A stretch of 64,000 bases of DNA from NCBI RefSeq assembly GCF_020295405.1, contig NZ_JADEYP010000025.1, positions 1-64,000 of the forward strand, written 5' to 3'. Each line of letters begins with the position of its first letter. Position 1 is the stretch's first letter. This stretch comes from Sphingobacterium bovistauri. Lineage in GTDB: Bacteria; Bacteroidota; Bacteroidia; Sphingobacteriales; Sphingobacteriaceae. The notes beneath the pieces are model-generated. The model was given only the letters and a program-made list of their open reading frames with translations, was not told where the DNA came from and did not search any database. Positions 34,836 to 43,850 of the stretch are shown one piece after another. Position numbers and translations under genes: made by a program.

Positions 34836-36041
34836 ATGAATATGACAGCTACCTTGGATAATTCTTATCATTTATTGTACAAACAGGCGTTAATTGATCC
34901 TACGCAATTGACAGAGGATAAACTTTTAGGTTTGCTATTGAAGTATCCTTATTCTCAACCATTGGTGTTTGCTTATGAACGTCGTAAAAAGCTATTAAAT
35001 CAAGAAACGCCTAATAAAGAATTAGCCCTACTTTATGCACATAGCGAAAGTTGGTTAATGAACTATGTAAATAAACCAGTTGGAAGTTTTATAGAAGAAT
35101 CAGCATCATCATTTGTTCCAAGTGAGGAAAAGACGAATTTTACAGTTGAAGATTCTGACTTATCACAAGAATTCTTGCAAGATGAGGAGGTGGAGTTTGT
35201 TGTAGGAGAGGGGGGTAGTGAGGTTGTTGCAGAAAATGATGAAGAGAATCTTGATGAAACTGAGACTCCTCTTTATGATAACGTTGCAGAAACTGATGAG
35301 GGCAATGTTGGGTTTGATGATGATACGGTAGAGGAGGAGCAAGAGGAGTTTGTACAAGAGGAGGAGGAAAATAGTGAAGAACTTGAAGATAGTCTAGCGT
35401 TAGATAGATTGGTTCAAGAAGGTAGTGTCGGAGCAAATTATTTCGTTTTTGATTCTTTTGAGAAAGTTGAAGAGTCTTCAAATGAGGAAATTCAAGTTAC
35501 TCAAGAAAAAGATGATGTAAGTTTGTATAACGATGAATTGATGCCATACAGTTTTCGTTGGTGGTTGCATAAGACTCGTTTAGAGCACGCAGACACTTAT
35601 CAACCTTATGTTTCGACTAATGCATTAATTCAATCAAAACCTAAGCTTGACGTCGGAGTAATAGAAAATTCTATTTTGGATCAGCAGATAAAGGAGAATA
35701 TTATTCATTTTCAGAATCCAGAAGAAAAATTAAGTGACGAGGTAAAAAGGAAACCTGTTGTACCTGTTCCTCCAAAAAAGGGAGCTGAGATCATAGAGAG
35801 GTTTATTCAAAAGGATCCAATTATTCATCCTCTTTCGGCAGAAAACATTAATAATGAAAATATGGCTAGGCAAAGTGCTGAGGATAATTATATCTTTGTG
35901 ACTGAAACTTTAGCTAACATTTATATAGATCAAGGTTTGTATTTAAAGGCCAAAGAGGTTTTCAATAAATTAATTTTGAAATATCCAGAAAAAAAATCGT
36001 ATTTTGCGACCCGTATTCAAGAATTAGAAAAGAACTCATAA
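34836..36041 (+). CDS. Acidic-linker TPR-like protein
   Basis: A 401-residue cytoplasmic protein conserved at this position in Bacteroidota. The N-terminal ~95 residues are helical (LLYKQALIDPTQLTEDKLLGLLLKYP). Residues ~95-225 form a very Glu/Asp-rich low-complexity region. The C-terminal ~60 residues look like one or two TPR units (ETLANIYIDQGLYLKAKEVF). The function is unknown. It is preceded by lptE (3 bp) and followed by secG (18 bp). Confidence 0.75.
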   Translation: MNMTATLDNSYHLLYKQALIDPTQLTEDKLLGLLLKYPYSQPLVFAYERRKKLLNQETPNKELALLYAHSESWLMNYVNKPVGSFIEESASSFVPSEEKTNFTVEDSDLSQEFLQDEEVEFVVGEGGSEVVAENDEENLDETETPLYDNVAETDEGNVGFDDDTVEEEQEEFVQEEEENSEELEDSLALDRLVQEGSVGANYFVFDSFEKVEESSNEEIQVTQEKDDVSLYNDELMPYSFRWWLHKTRLEHADTYQPYVSTNALIQSKPKLDVGVIENSILDQQIKENIIHFQNPEEKLSDEVKRKPVVPVPPKKGAEIIERFIQKDPIIHPLSAENINNENMARQSAEDNYIFVTETLANIYIDQGLYLKAKEVFNKLILKYPEKKSYFATRIQELEKNS

Positions 36042-36059
36042 ATAAAAGCATACAAAGAA

Positions 36060-36410
36060 ATGACTACATTATTCATCGTCTTAATTATTATCGTTAGTAT
36101 ATTACTTGCACTTATCGTTTTAATCCAAAATCCAAAAGGTGGTGGTTTACAATCAGGCTTTGCTGGTGGAAGTAATTTAATGGGCGTACAGCGTACAGGC
36201 GATTTCTTAGAAAAAGGTACTTGGACATTAGTAATTCTATTAATGGTATTTAGTTTAGGAATTAATATTTTAGGTCCGTCAGGTTCAGTGTCAAAGGGTG
36301 GTTTATCGGATCAGATAGAAGCACCGGCTACAACGCCTAAATTGAATCTTAATTCAATGCCTACTCAAGGGGCTGCACCGACTACTACTGCTCCGGATTC
36401 TAGCAAATAA
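36060..36410 (+). CDS. secG: Preprotein translocase subunit SecG
   Basis: Non-essential subunit of the SecYEG channel. 116 residues with two membrane helices (about 2-22 and 57-76) joined by the characteristic LIQNPKGGGLQSGFAGGSNLMGVQRTGDFLEKGTW loop (quoted here only as the loop centred on residue 40). The C-terminal tail is Pro/Thr/Ala-rich. It is the last gene of its cluster and ends at a strong terminator. Confidence 0.95.
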   Translation: MTTLFIVLIIIVSILLALIVLIQNPKGGGLQSGFAGGSNLMGVQRTGDFLEKGTWTLVILLMVFSLGINILGPSGSVSKGGLSDQIEAPATTPKLNLNSMPTQGAAPTTTAPDSSK

Positions 36411-36432
36411 AATTATTGCAAAATAATATATA

Positions 36433-36465
36433 AAGCCTTACAAAATTTTGTAAGGCTTTTTTGTT
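36433..36465 (+). terminator. Terminator after secG
   Basis: A perfect hairpin AAAGCCTTACAAAA / TTTTGTAAGGCTTT followed by T-rich sequence. Confidence 0.85.
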
Positions 36466-36472
36466 GATTTGC

Positions 36473-36537
36473 TGTCATGGTGTCACTGTGTCAGTTCGTA
36501 ATCGTGTCATTATTGTGCGTAAAATGAAAAAATGACA
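36473..36537. promoter_or_regulatory. Phased TGTCA array and TGTCA-N23-TGACA before groES
   Basis: TGTCA occurs at 36473, 36481, 36489 and 36505, all on an 8-bp grid. The last one pairs with TGACA at 36533-36537 across 23 bp. No CIRCE (HrcA) element is visible. The array is about 90-150 bp upstream of the groES start and probably takes part in heat-shock or stress control. Confidence 0.5.
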
Positions 36538-36624
36538 AGGAACTAATCTAAAAGTTATTTGGCATAGTTGATGATGTACTAAGGACACATAACAAATAAC
36601 AAAAAATTAAAACTATATAAGATT

Positions 36625-36900
36625 ATGGCGTTAAATATTAAACCTATTGGAGACAGAGTAGTAGTTGAAGCTGCTCCTGCAGAAGAAAAAACGGCTTCTG
36701 GATTATATATTCCAGATACAGCAAAAGAAAAACCTTCACAAGGTACTGTAGTAGCTGTAGGTTCAGGTAAACCAGAAGAACCTTTGACTGTAAATGTAGG
36801 CGATAAAGTGTTGTACGGTAAATATGCAGGTACGGAGATCACTTATGAAGGAAAAGAATATTTAATCATGCGTGAATCAGATATTTACGCGGTTCTTTAA
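36625..36900 (+). CDS. groES: Co-chaperonin GroES
   Basis: Ten-kDa co-chaperonin that caps GroEL during protein folding. 91 residues with [19 protein letters not shown] at the start, the mobile loop [15 protein letters not shown] and the C-terminal [18 protein letters not shown]. It is the first gene of the groESL operon. Upstream is a 160-bp region with TGTCA repeats. Confidence 0.98.
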   Translation: MALNIKPIGDRVVVEAAPAEEKTASGLYIPDTAKEKPSQGTVVAVGSGKPEEPLTVNVGDKVLYGKYAGTEITYEGKEYLIMRESDIYAVL

Positions 36901-36970
36901 TCAACATTATCTTAATTAACTTAACTTTTAAAGGGATTAGATTTTAACTTTATTATTATCAAATTCTTAA

Positions 36971-38620
<1,650 letters not shown>

Positions 38621-38643
38621 TAATTATTCAAATCCTATATATT

Positions 38644-38685
38644 AAGAAGGCGTTGTACATTGTACAGCGCCTTCTTGTTTTTTTA
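38644..38685 (+). terminator. Terminator after groEL
   Basis: A long hairpin AAGAAGGCG(T)TGTACA / TGTACA(G)CGCCTTCTT with one G-U pair is followed by GTTTTTTTA. Confidence 0.85.
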
Positions 38686-38715
38686 TTAACTTAATGGTAT
38701 ATAATTTTTATAAAA

Positions 38716-39498
38716 ATGGATCCATATGTTATAGTATTAATAATTGTTGTAATAGCTGCTTTGCTTATTTTTTATGTTTTTAGAAATGTGGGAAAGAAAA
38801 ATACTGTCAAAGATAATTTCATCAAACCAATAATTATAGAAGATGTTTTGGAAAATAAAGTTAGTTTTTATACACGTTTGGACTTGGCAGATAAAGAAAT
38901 ATTCCGAGAGCGTGTGATTTATTTTTTGCAAACAACCAAAATTTCTCCAGAGAAGGGAGCTGTAGTTACAGATGAAGATAAAGTCTTAATAGCGGCTAGT
39001 GCGACTATTCCTTTGTTTCATTTTCATCATTGGGCCTATGAAAATTTGGATGAAGTATTAATTTATCCAGATTTTTTTGATGAAAAATTTGGAACCGTTT
39101 CAGAGAATAGAAACGTGGCAGGAATGGTTGGTACAGGTTTTTTGAATCATAAAATGATATTGTCTTTACCAGCGCTAAGAACTGGCTTTATGCGATACCT
39201 CGAAGGAAATACGGCAATACATGAATTTGTGCATCTTATTGATAAGGCTGACGGAGAAATTGATGGTGTACCTGAGTATTTAATTCCAAAGGAATTAATC
39301 AATCCATGGTTACATGAGATGGACAGAACAATAAAACAAATCCGGGAAGGAAAATCTGATATACGAGAGTATGCAGCTACTAATGATGCTGAGTTTTTAG
39401 CTGTTGTATCGGAGTATTTTTTCAAAAAACCAAAGCAATTGCAAGAGGACCACCCCAAACTATATTCAATGTTGAATGAGATATACACCCGAAAATAA
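38716..39498 (+). CDS. M90/MtfA-family zinc peptidase
   Basis: A 260-residue protein with an N-terminal membrane helix (about 4-23), so it is anchored. The MtfA-like domain carries the zinc motif HEFVH (H169 and H173) in GNTAIHEFVHLID, with a downstream EYFF glutamate near 236 as probable third ligand. E. coli MtfA is linked to control of the glucose regulator Mlc, which is not established here. Monocistronic, between groEL and tRNA-Glu. Confidence 0.82.
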   Translation: MDPYVIVLIIVVIAALLIFYVFRNVGKKNTVKDNFIKPIIIEDVLENKVSFYTRLDLADKEIFRERVIYFLQTTKISPEKGAVVTDEDKVLIAASATIPLFHFHHWAYENLDEVLIYPDFFDEKFGTVSENRNVAGMVGTGFLNHKMILSLPALRTGFMRYLEGNTAIHEFVHLIDKADGEIDGVPEYLIPKELINPWLHEMDRTIKQIREGKSDIREYAATNDAEFLAVVSEYFFKKPKQLQEDHPKLYSMLNEIYTRK

Positions 39499-39624
39499 TA
39501 TTAGTAATTTACTGGTAGAAAATATATTCGGAAAATAGGGAAGTTAGCATGATAGCAATAGTAGCTGTAGTGTCTCCATAAAGTTGATTGTAAAGTTTTT
39601 GTCCCTTTTTGGTAATATTTTTTA

Positions 39625-39826
39625 TTGTTTTTAATGGGACAATCTAAGTTTGTGATAAGCTTAATTGGCAGACAATCAGTTTAGATATGAAGTCTATACA
39701 TCATCAAGATAAATGCTTTGATAAAATAAGTCAATATTTAAATATAAAGGGACGTGATGATGGTAGAATTTTTGCCTTGTGATAGGTGTTAAAAATACAA
39801 AAGCGACTTTTATCAAGTCGCTTTTA
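39625..39826 (+). ncRNA. Candidate small RNA or short ORF in 39.5-39.8 kb gap
   Basis: The ~330-bp gap between the peptidase gene and tRNA-Glu has a promoter-like TTG (39625-39627), a 17-bp spacer and TAAGTTTG (39645-39652). Reading rightwards, a bidirectional hairpin lies at 39799-39825, which would give a transcript of about 165 nt. It contains a 31-codon ORF (39687-39782, MKSIHHQDKCFDKIS start) of unknown reality. No known RNA family recognised. The rest of the gap shows nothing. Confidence 0.3.
39799..39825 (-). terminator. Terminator after tRNA-Glu
   Basis: A perfect hairpin AAAAGCGACTT-TTATC-AAGTCGCTTTT begins 2 bp after the tRNA 3' end; it is U-rich in both directions. Confidence 0.85.
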
Positions 39827-39827
39827 G

Positions 39828-39899
39828 TAGCCCGTAGGGGAATCGAACCCCTGTTTCCAGAATGAAAATCTGGCGTCCTAACCCCTAGACGAACGGGCC
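39828..39899 (-). tRNA. tRNA-Glu (anticodon TTC)
   Basis: On the minus strand the acceptor arms GGCCCGT / ACGGGCT pair (first pair G-U). The anticodon stem CCAGA / TCTGG encloses loop TTTTCAT with anticodon TTC, and the T arm has GGTTCGATTCC. CCA is not encoded: the discriminator A is followed by CT. A terminator follows. Confidence 0.95.
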
Positions 39900-40002
39900 G
39901 TTATTTGTTTCGGTGTGCAAATATAGACTTAATTTTTTGTTAGGCAAAAAAAAGTGAATAAAAATTAGTAATTTGAATATTTACACTAATAAACATAAGA
40001 TT

Positions 40003-42492
40003 ATGAGTAAGTATTCGGCCATGATTCATAAATTTCTATTTTTATTAATTATTATGTTTTCCATCAATCCAATTTTTGCACAGGGTACTATAGTTGAAGA
40101 TATTTCAATTAAGTGGAAACCCTCAGTTACTTATAATGGGAAAGACGATTTGAGTTTACAGATTGTCATCAAGAATGATGGGAAAAGTAATTTTTCGTTG
40201 AAGGATTGGGATTTGTTTTTTAACACGATGTATCCTATAGTAGAGGCAAATACAGAAGTGTACAAGCTTATCGATTTGAGCGGTAATTTGTTTAAAATTG
40301 AGTTTAAACCAAAGTTTATAACACCTCAGGATTCAGTTGTGGTTGAATATAAAACGCAATTTGCAATAGTTGGAATATCGACTCGACCAAATGGCTTTTA
40401 TTTTCTAAACAAATTGGATAAGACTAAATTTGAAGGCGTAGGAAGGGTTGAGTATGAGGATATTGAGCCGATAGAAATTAGTAACAGATTGTACTTAGAG
40501 CAATTATATGCTAAAAATCAATCTTTTCAAAAGGAATATTCGCCAATAAAAATATTTCCAACGCCAAAATCTTTAAAGGAAATGAAGGGTAATTTTGATT
40601 TAGATAAAGGATTCTTAGTCGAAGCACCATCAGATTGGCAACAACCTATAAATAAAGTATTAGAGGGGGTAGCACAAATTCAATTCAATGCGAAAAAAAA
40701 TAATTTCATAGTTCGATTGAATTCTAATTTGGAAGCAGAAGCGTATAGACTATCTATAAAGCCAAATCAAATTGAAATTCAGGTAAGTGAAAAAGTTGGA
40801 TTATTCTATGCATTACAATCAATAAGGTCATTGTATGATGATGGAGCTAGCAAGTATCAAAAGAAAGTAGATTATTTGCCATGTATTGAGGTAGAAGATG
40901 AACCTCGTTACAGTTATCGTGGATTTATGCTCGATATTGCACGCAATTTCCGATCGAAGTCTGTTGTTATGAAATATTTGGATATGATGGCAAGGTATAA
41001 GTTGAATGTTTTCCATTTGCATTTTATAGAAGATGAAGCTTGGCGAATAGAAATCCCTGGTTTACCTGAACTGACAGAAGTTGGCGCATGGCGCTCTCCT
41101 GCATATTTAGATGGAAATTCTCTTATGCCCGCTTATGGTTCTGGAATTAATAACGAAAGGAAATACCTGACTCGGGAGGATTTTATTGAAATTTTGAAAT
41201 ATGCTCAAGAGAGAAATATAACTGTCATACCGGAGATAGAGACACCTGGGCATGCAAGAGCTTCTATAAAAGCTATGGAGGCACGGTATAATAAATATAT
41301 GAGTCAGGGAAACAGTGCGGCAGCAGAAGAGTTTTTATTACATGATTTTGAAGACATTTCAATTTATAATACTGCACAGAATTTTGGAGATAATGTGTTA
41401 AATCCAGCATTGCCTTCGGTTTACAGATTTTTAGATAAGGTTTTGGAAGAATTTCGTCTGATGTATCAAGAAGCTGGAGTTCCTTTTAAGACTGTTTCTT
41501 TAGGTGGGGATGAAGTGCCGCCCGGTGTTTGGGAGAAGTCTCCTAAAATAAAAGCTCTTATGCGTGAGCAAGGGCTAAAGAGTGTTTATGATGTCTGGAC
41601 ATATTATATTGATAAAATCAATCAACTATGTCTTGCTAAGGGGTTGCAAATGGCTGGCTGGGAAGAAATAGGTATGGTCAATAAAGGTAAGGGTATGATC
41701 GAAAATCCAGAGATGCCGAATAAACAAAATATGCTATTGGATGTCTGGAATAACATTATCGGTGGTGGCAACGATGATCTTGTGTATCGACTAGCAAATG
41801 CAGGATATCCAACGGTATTGATTAGCTCTTCAAATCTTTATTTTGATATGATGTGGGATTCTACATATCGTGAACCAGGGTTCAAATGGGCTACTTTCGC
41901 AGATTTACAACATTCTTATTCCCTTTTCCCAGAAGATTATTTTGCAAATATCCATACCTATTATAGTGGCAAGAAATTGGATAAAAGCTACTTAGATAAG
42001 TTGACTCGAATCAATGATAAAGGAAGAGCAAATTTTAAAGGGATAAAGGGTGGTTTATTTGCAGAAACAATTTTAGATGATGACGCATTAGATTATATGG
42101 TTTTTCCTCGATTTTTTGTCTTGGCAGAAAGAGCTTGGTCGCAACGTCGTTCGTATGAAAGCGAAGAAACTTATGATCAAACGCAATTTGACATGGAATA
42201 TATCGCTTTTCTTAACCGAGTTGTGAAAGTAGAATTACCATCTATTTCGGCTCGAATAAAGTATCGATTGCCAAGGGTCGGACTTAAAGTAGAAAATTTT
42301 GTATTAAGAGCAAATGTTGAATACCCAGGATTTCCTATTTACTATACTGTAGATGGGACTTTTCCCTCATTAAGTAGTCCAAAATTTGATATAAGAAAAG
42401 GTGTCAAAGTGAAATCCGGAGATAAAGTAAAAGCGGTTACAATAGACAATGATGGTCGATTTGGACTGTTGTCTCAGCTTAGTATTGATTAA
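40003..42492 (+). CDS. Beta-N-acetylhexosaminidase, GH20
   Basis: Exported enzyme that removes terminal N-acetylhexosamine from chitin oligomers or glycoproteins. About 829 residues; the start is 40003 or 40021, where MIHKFLFLLIIMFS opens a good signal peptide ending FAQ. Domain order: CHB_HEX-like carbohydrate-binding domain (about 25-170), GH20b (about 175-300), GH20 barrel with SYRGFMLDIARNF and the catalytic Asp-Glu pair in LGGDEVPPGVW (near 502), and a C-terminal chitobiase domain (YPGFPIYYTVDGTFPS). Monocistronic, with a strong terminator. Confidence 0.93.
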   Translation: MSKYSAMIHKFLFLLIIMFSINPIFAQGTIVEDISIKWKPSVTYNGKDDLSLQIVIKNDGKSNFSLKDWDLFFNTMYPIVEANTEVYKLIDLSGNLFKIEFKPKFITPQDSVVVEYKTQFAIVGISTRPNGFYFLNKLDKTKFEGVGRVEYEDIEPIEISNRLYLEQLYAKNQSFQKEYSPIKIFPTPKSLKEMKGNFDLDKGFLVEAPSDWQQPINKVLEGVAQIQFNAKKNNFIVRLNSNLEAEAYRLSIKPNQIEIQVSEKVGLFYALQSIRSLYDDGASKYQKKVDYLPCIEVEDEPRYSYRGFMLDIARNFRSKSVVMKYLDMMARYKLNVFHLHFIEDEAWRIEIPGLPELTEVGAWRSPAYLDGNSLMPAYGSGINNERKYLTREDFIEILKYAQERNITVIPEIETPGHARASIKAMEARYNKYMSQGNSAAAEEFLLHDFEDISIYNTAQNFGDNVLNPALPSVYRFLDKVLEEFRLMYQEAGVPFKTVSLGGDEVPPGVWEKSPKIKALMREQGLKSVYDVWTYYIDKINQLCLAKGLQMAGWEEIGMVNKGKGMIENPEMPNKQNMLLDVWNNIIGGGNDDLVYRLANAGYPTVLISSSNLYFDMMWDSTYREPGFKWATFADLQHSYSLFPEDYFANIHTYYSGKKLDKSYLDKLTRINDKGRANFKGIKGGLFAETILDDDALDYMVFPRFFVLAERAWSQRRSYESEETYDQTQFDMEYIAFLNRVVKVELPSISARIKYRLPRVGLKVENFVLRANVEYPGFPIYYTVDGTFPSLSSPKFDIRKGVKVKSGDKVKAVTIDNDGRFGLLSQLSID

Positions 42493-42493
42493 A

Positions 42494-42532
42494 TTAACAG
42501 GGCAAGATATAATCTATATCTTGCCCTGTTGA
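42494..42532. terminator. Bidirectional terminator between GH20 and ribH
   Basis: A perfect stem AACAGGGCAAGATATA / TATATCTTGCCCTGTT with an ATC loop sits between the convergent genes. Confidence 0.85.
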
Positions 42533-42542
42533 TTTATCTTTA

Positions 42543-43031
42543 TTAGTATTTGGAGCTGATGTGAGCCATCTGAATAGCTGTGATAGCAGCTTCTTCACCT
42601 TTGTTTCCGTGTTTTCCACCTGCACGATCTAAAGCTTGCTCTAAATTGTCTGTTGTCAATACTCCGAAAATAACTGGCTTATTGTATTTCAAAGCGACAT
42701 TACTAATACCATTCGCGACAGCATTACAGATAAAATCAAAATGTCTTGTTTCTCCCTGTATTACACAGCCTAAACAGATTATAGCGTTAAAATCACCATT
42801 ACGTAATGCAATATCTGCACCTGAAATCAATTCATAGCTACCTGGTACCTCGATGATGTCAATATTTTCTTCTTGACCGCCATGATTTAAGATACCATCA
42901 ATAGCTCCATTCAATAATGGACCTGTTACTTGGGCATTCCATTGTGATACAACAATTGCAAATCGAAGACCCGAAGCGCTTTGAACTTTTATATGTGAGA
43001 AATCTGATAAATTTTTTAATGAGCTTGCCAT
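42543..43031 (-). CDS. ribH: 6,7-dimethyl-8-ribityllumazine synthase
   Basis: Penultimate step of riboflavin synthesis. 162 residues. Characteristic blocks are VVSQWNAQVTGPLL, EVPGSYELISGADIAL, GCVIQGETRHFDFICNAV and FGVLTTDNLEQALDRAGGKHGNKGEEAA. No FMN riboswitch is visible upstream. It shares its strand with the TPR gene, separated by a hairpin. Confidence 0.97.
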   Translation of the reverse strand: MASSLKNLSDFSHIKVQSASGLRFAIVVSQWNAQVTGPLLNGAIDGILNHGGQEENIDIIEVPGSYELISGADIALRNGDFNAIICLGCVIQGETRHFDFICNAVANGISNVALKYNKPVIFGVLTTDNLEQALDRAGGKHGNKGEEAAITAIQMAHISSKY

Positions 43032-43049
43032 AATGTATTTTTTAACTAA

Positions 43050-43073
43050 AAAGGCCGCTTGATAGCAGCCTTT
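43050..43073 (-). terminator. Probable terminator after the TPR gene
   Basis: Hairpin AAAGGC(C)GC-TTGATA-GC(A)GCCTTT with one mismatch, A-tract on the left. It lies between the TPR gene and ribH on the minus strand; weaker than the others in the window. Confidence 0.5.
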
Positions 43074-43100
43074 AATATATGAAAACTTTTAATTCAATTT

Positions 43101-43757
43101 TTATTGTTTTGCTTGTACACGAGCTAATGGACCATCAATAGTAGAAGCTTCGTTACTTTGCGGGTAATCTGTTTTGATTTGTTGGTAAGCTTCTTCAGCT
43201 TTTTTGTACTCATTCAATTGCTCGTAAACTAAACCTAATTTTTTAAGGAAAAGAGGAGTTGTATACGAGTTTTTTGATTTTCCTACAGCTTTTTGGTAAT
43301 AATCAGCTGCATTTTTATAATCGTGACTATCTGAATATGCATCACCAATTAATCCAATCACAAGTGGATCAACGATTTCACTGCCCGTGTCAGAATATTT
43401 TTTCAAATAATTTATAGCCTCTTGAAAGTTGCCTTGACGTAAGTATAGCCCACCTAAATACGCATAAGCAATATTAGCTGAAGGAGTATTTGAATATTCG
43501 TCAGCGATTTCTTTTAGACCTGCAAAACTACCATCACCATCAATAGCTTTCTTTTGTAGTGAATCAATTAATACAAATTCTTCTGCTTTGAACATAGCAT
43601 TAGCAGCAGTCTCTGTTCTTGGAGCTAAATATAATTTTTGATAACCGATATATAGAAGAATTAATACGACAATAGCACCTAAAATAAAAATTAGGCTTTT
43701 TTGATTGTCTTGAAAAAAAGATCCTTTTTGATCTGTTGAATTAAGATTTGTTGACAT
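43101..43757 (-). CDS. Membrane-anchored tetratricopeptide protein (YfgM-like)
   Basis: A 218-residue protein with one membrane helix (about 22-42) and then several TPR units (IADEYSNTPSANIAYAYLGGLYLRQG, AADYYQKAVGKSKNSYTTPLFLKKLGLVYEQ). The architecture resembles E. coli YfgM, a chaperone-associated Sec partner. In Bacteroidota it often neighbours ribH and recF/mutL clusters. The detailed role is unknown. Confidence 0.8.
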   Translation of the reverse strand: MSTNLNSTDQKGSFFQDNQKSLIFILGAIVVLILLYIGYQKLYLAPRTETAANAMFKAEEFVLIDSLQKKAIDGDGSFAGLKEIADEYSNTPSANIAYAYLGGLYLRQGNFQEAINYLKKYSDTGSEIVDPLVIGLIGDAYSDSHDYKNAADYYQKAVGKSKNSYTTPLFLKKLGLVYEQLNEYKKAEEAYQQIKTDYPQSNEASTIDGPLARVQAKQ

Positions 43758-43850
43758 TAGTTTATATTATATAATACTATGGAACGCAAAAATACACTTT
43801 TATTGAAAAAATACAATACCCCAATCTATAAATTGCAAAAATGATACAAC

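Noticed and set aside
42543..43031. FMN riboswitch before ribH
   Set aside because: No RFN-type conserved segments are visible in the 70 bp upstream; only a hairpin terminator of the neighbouring gene.
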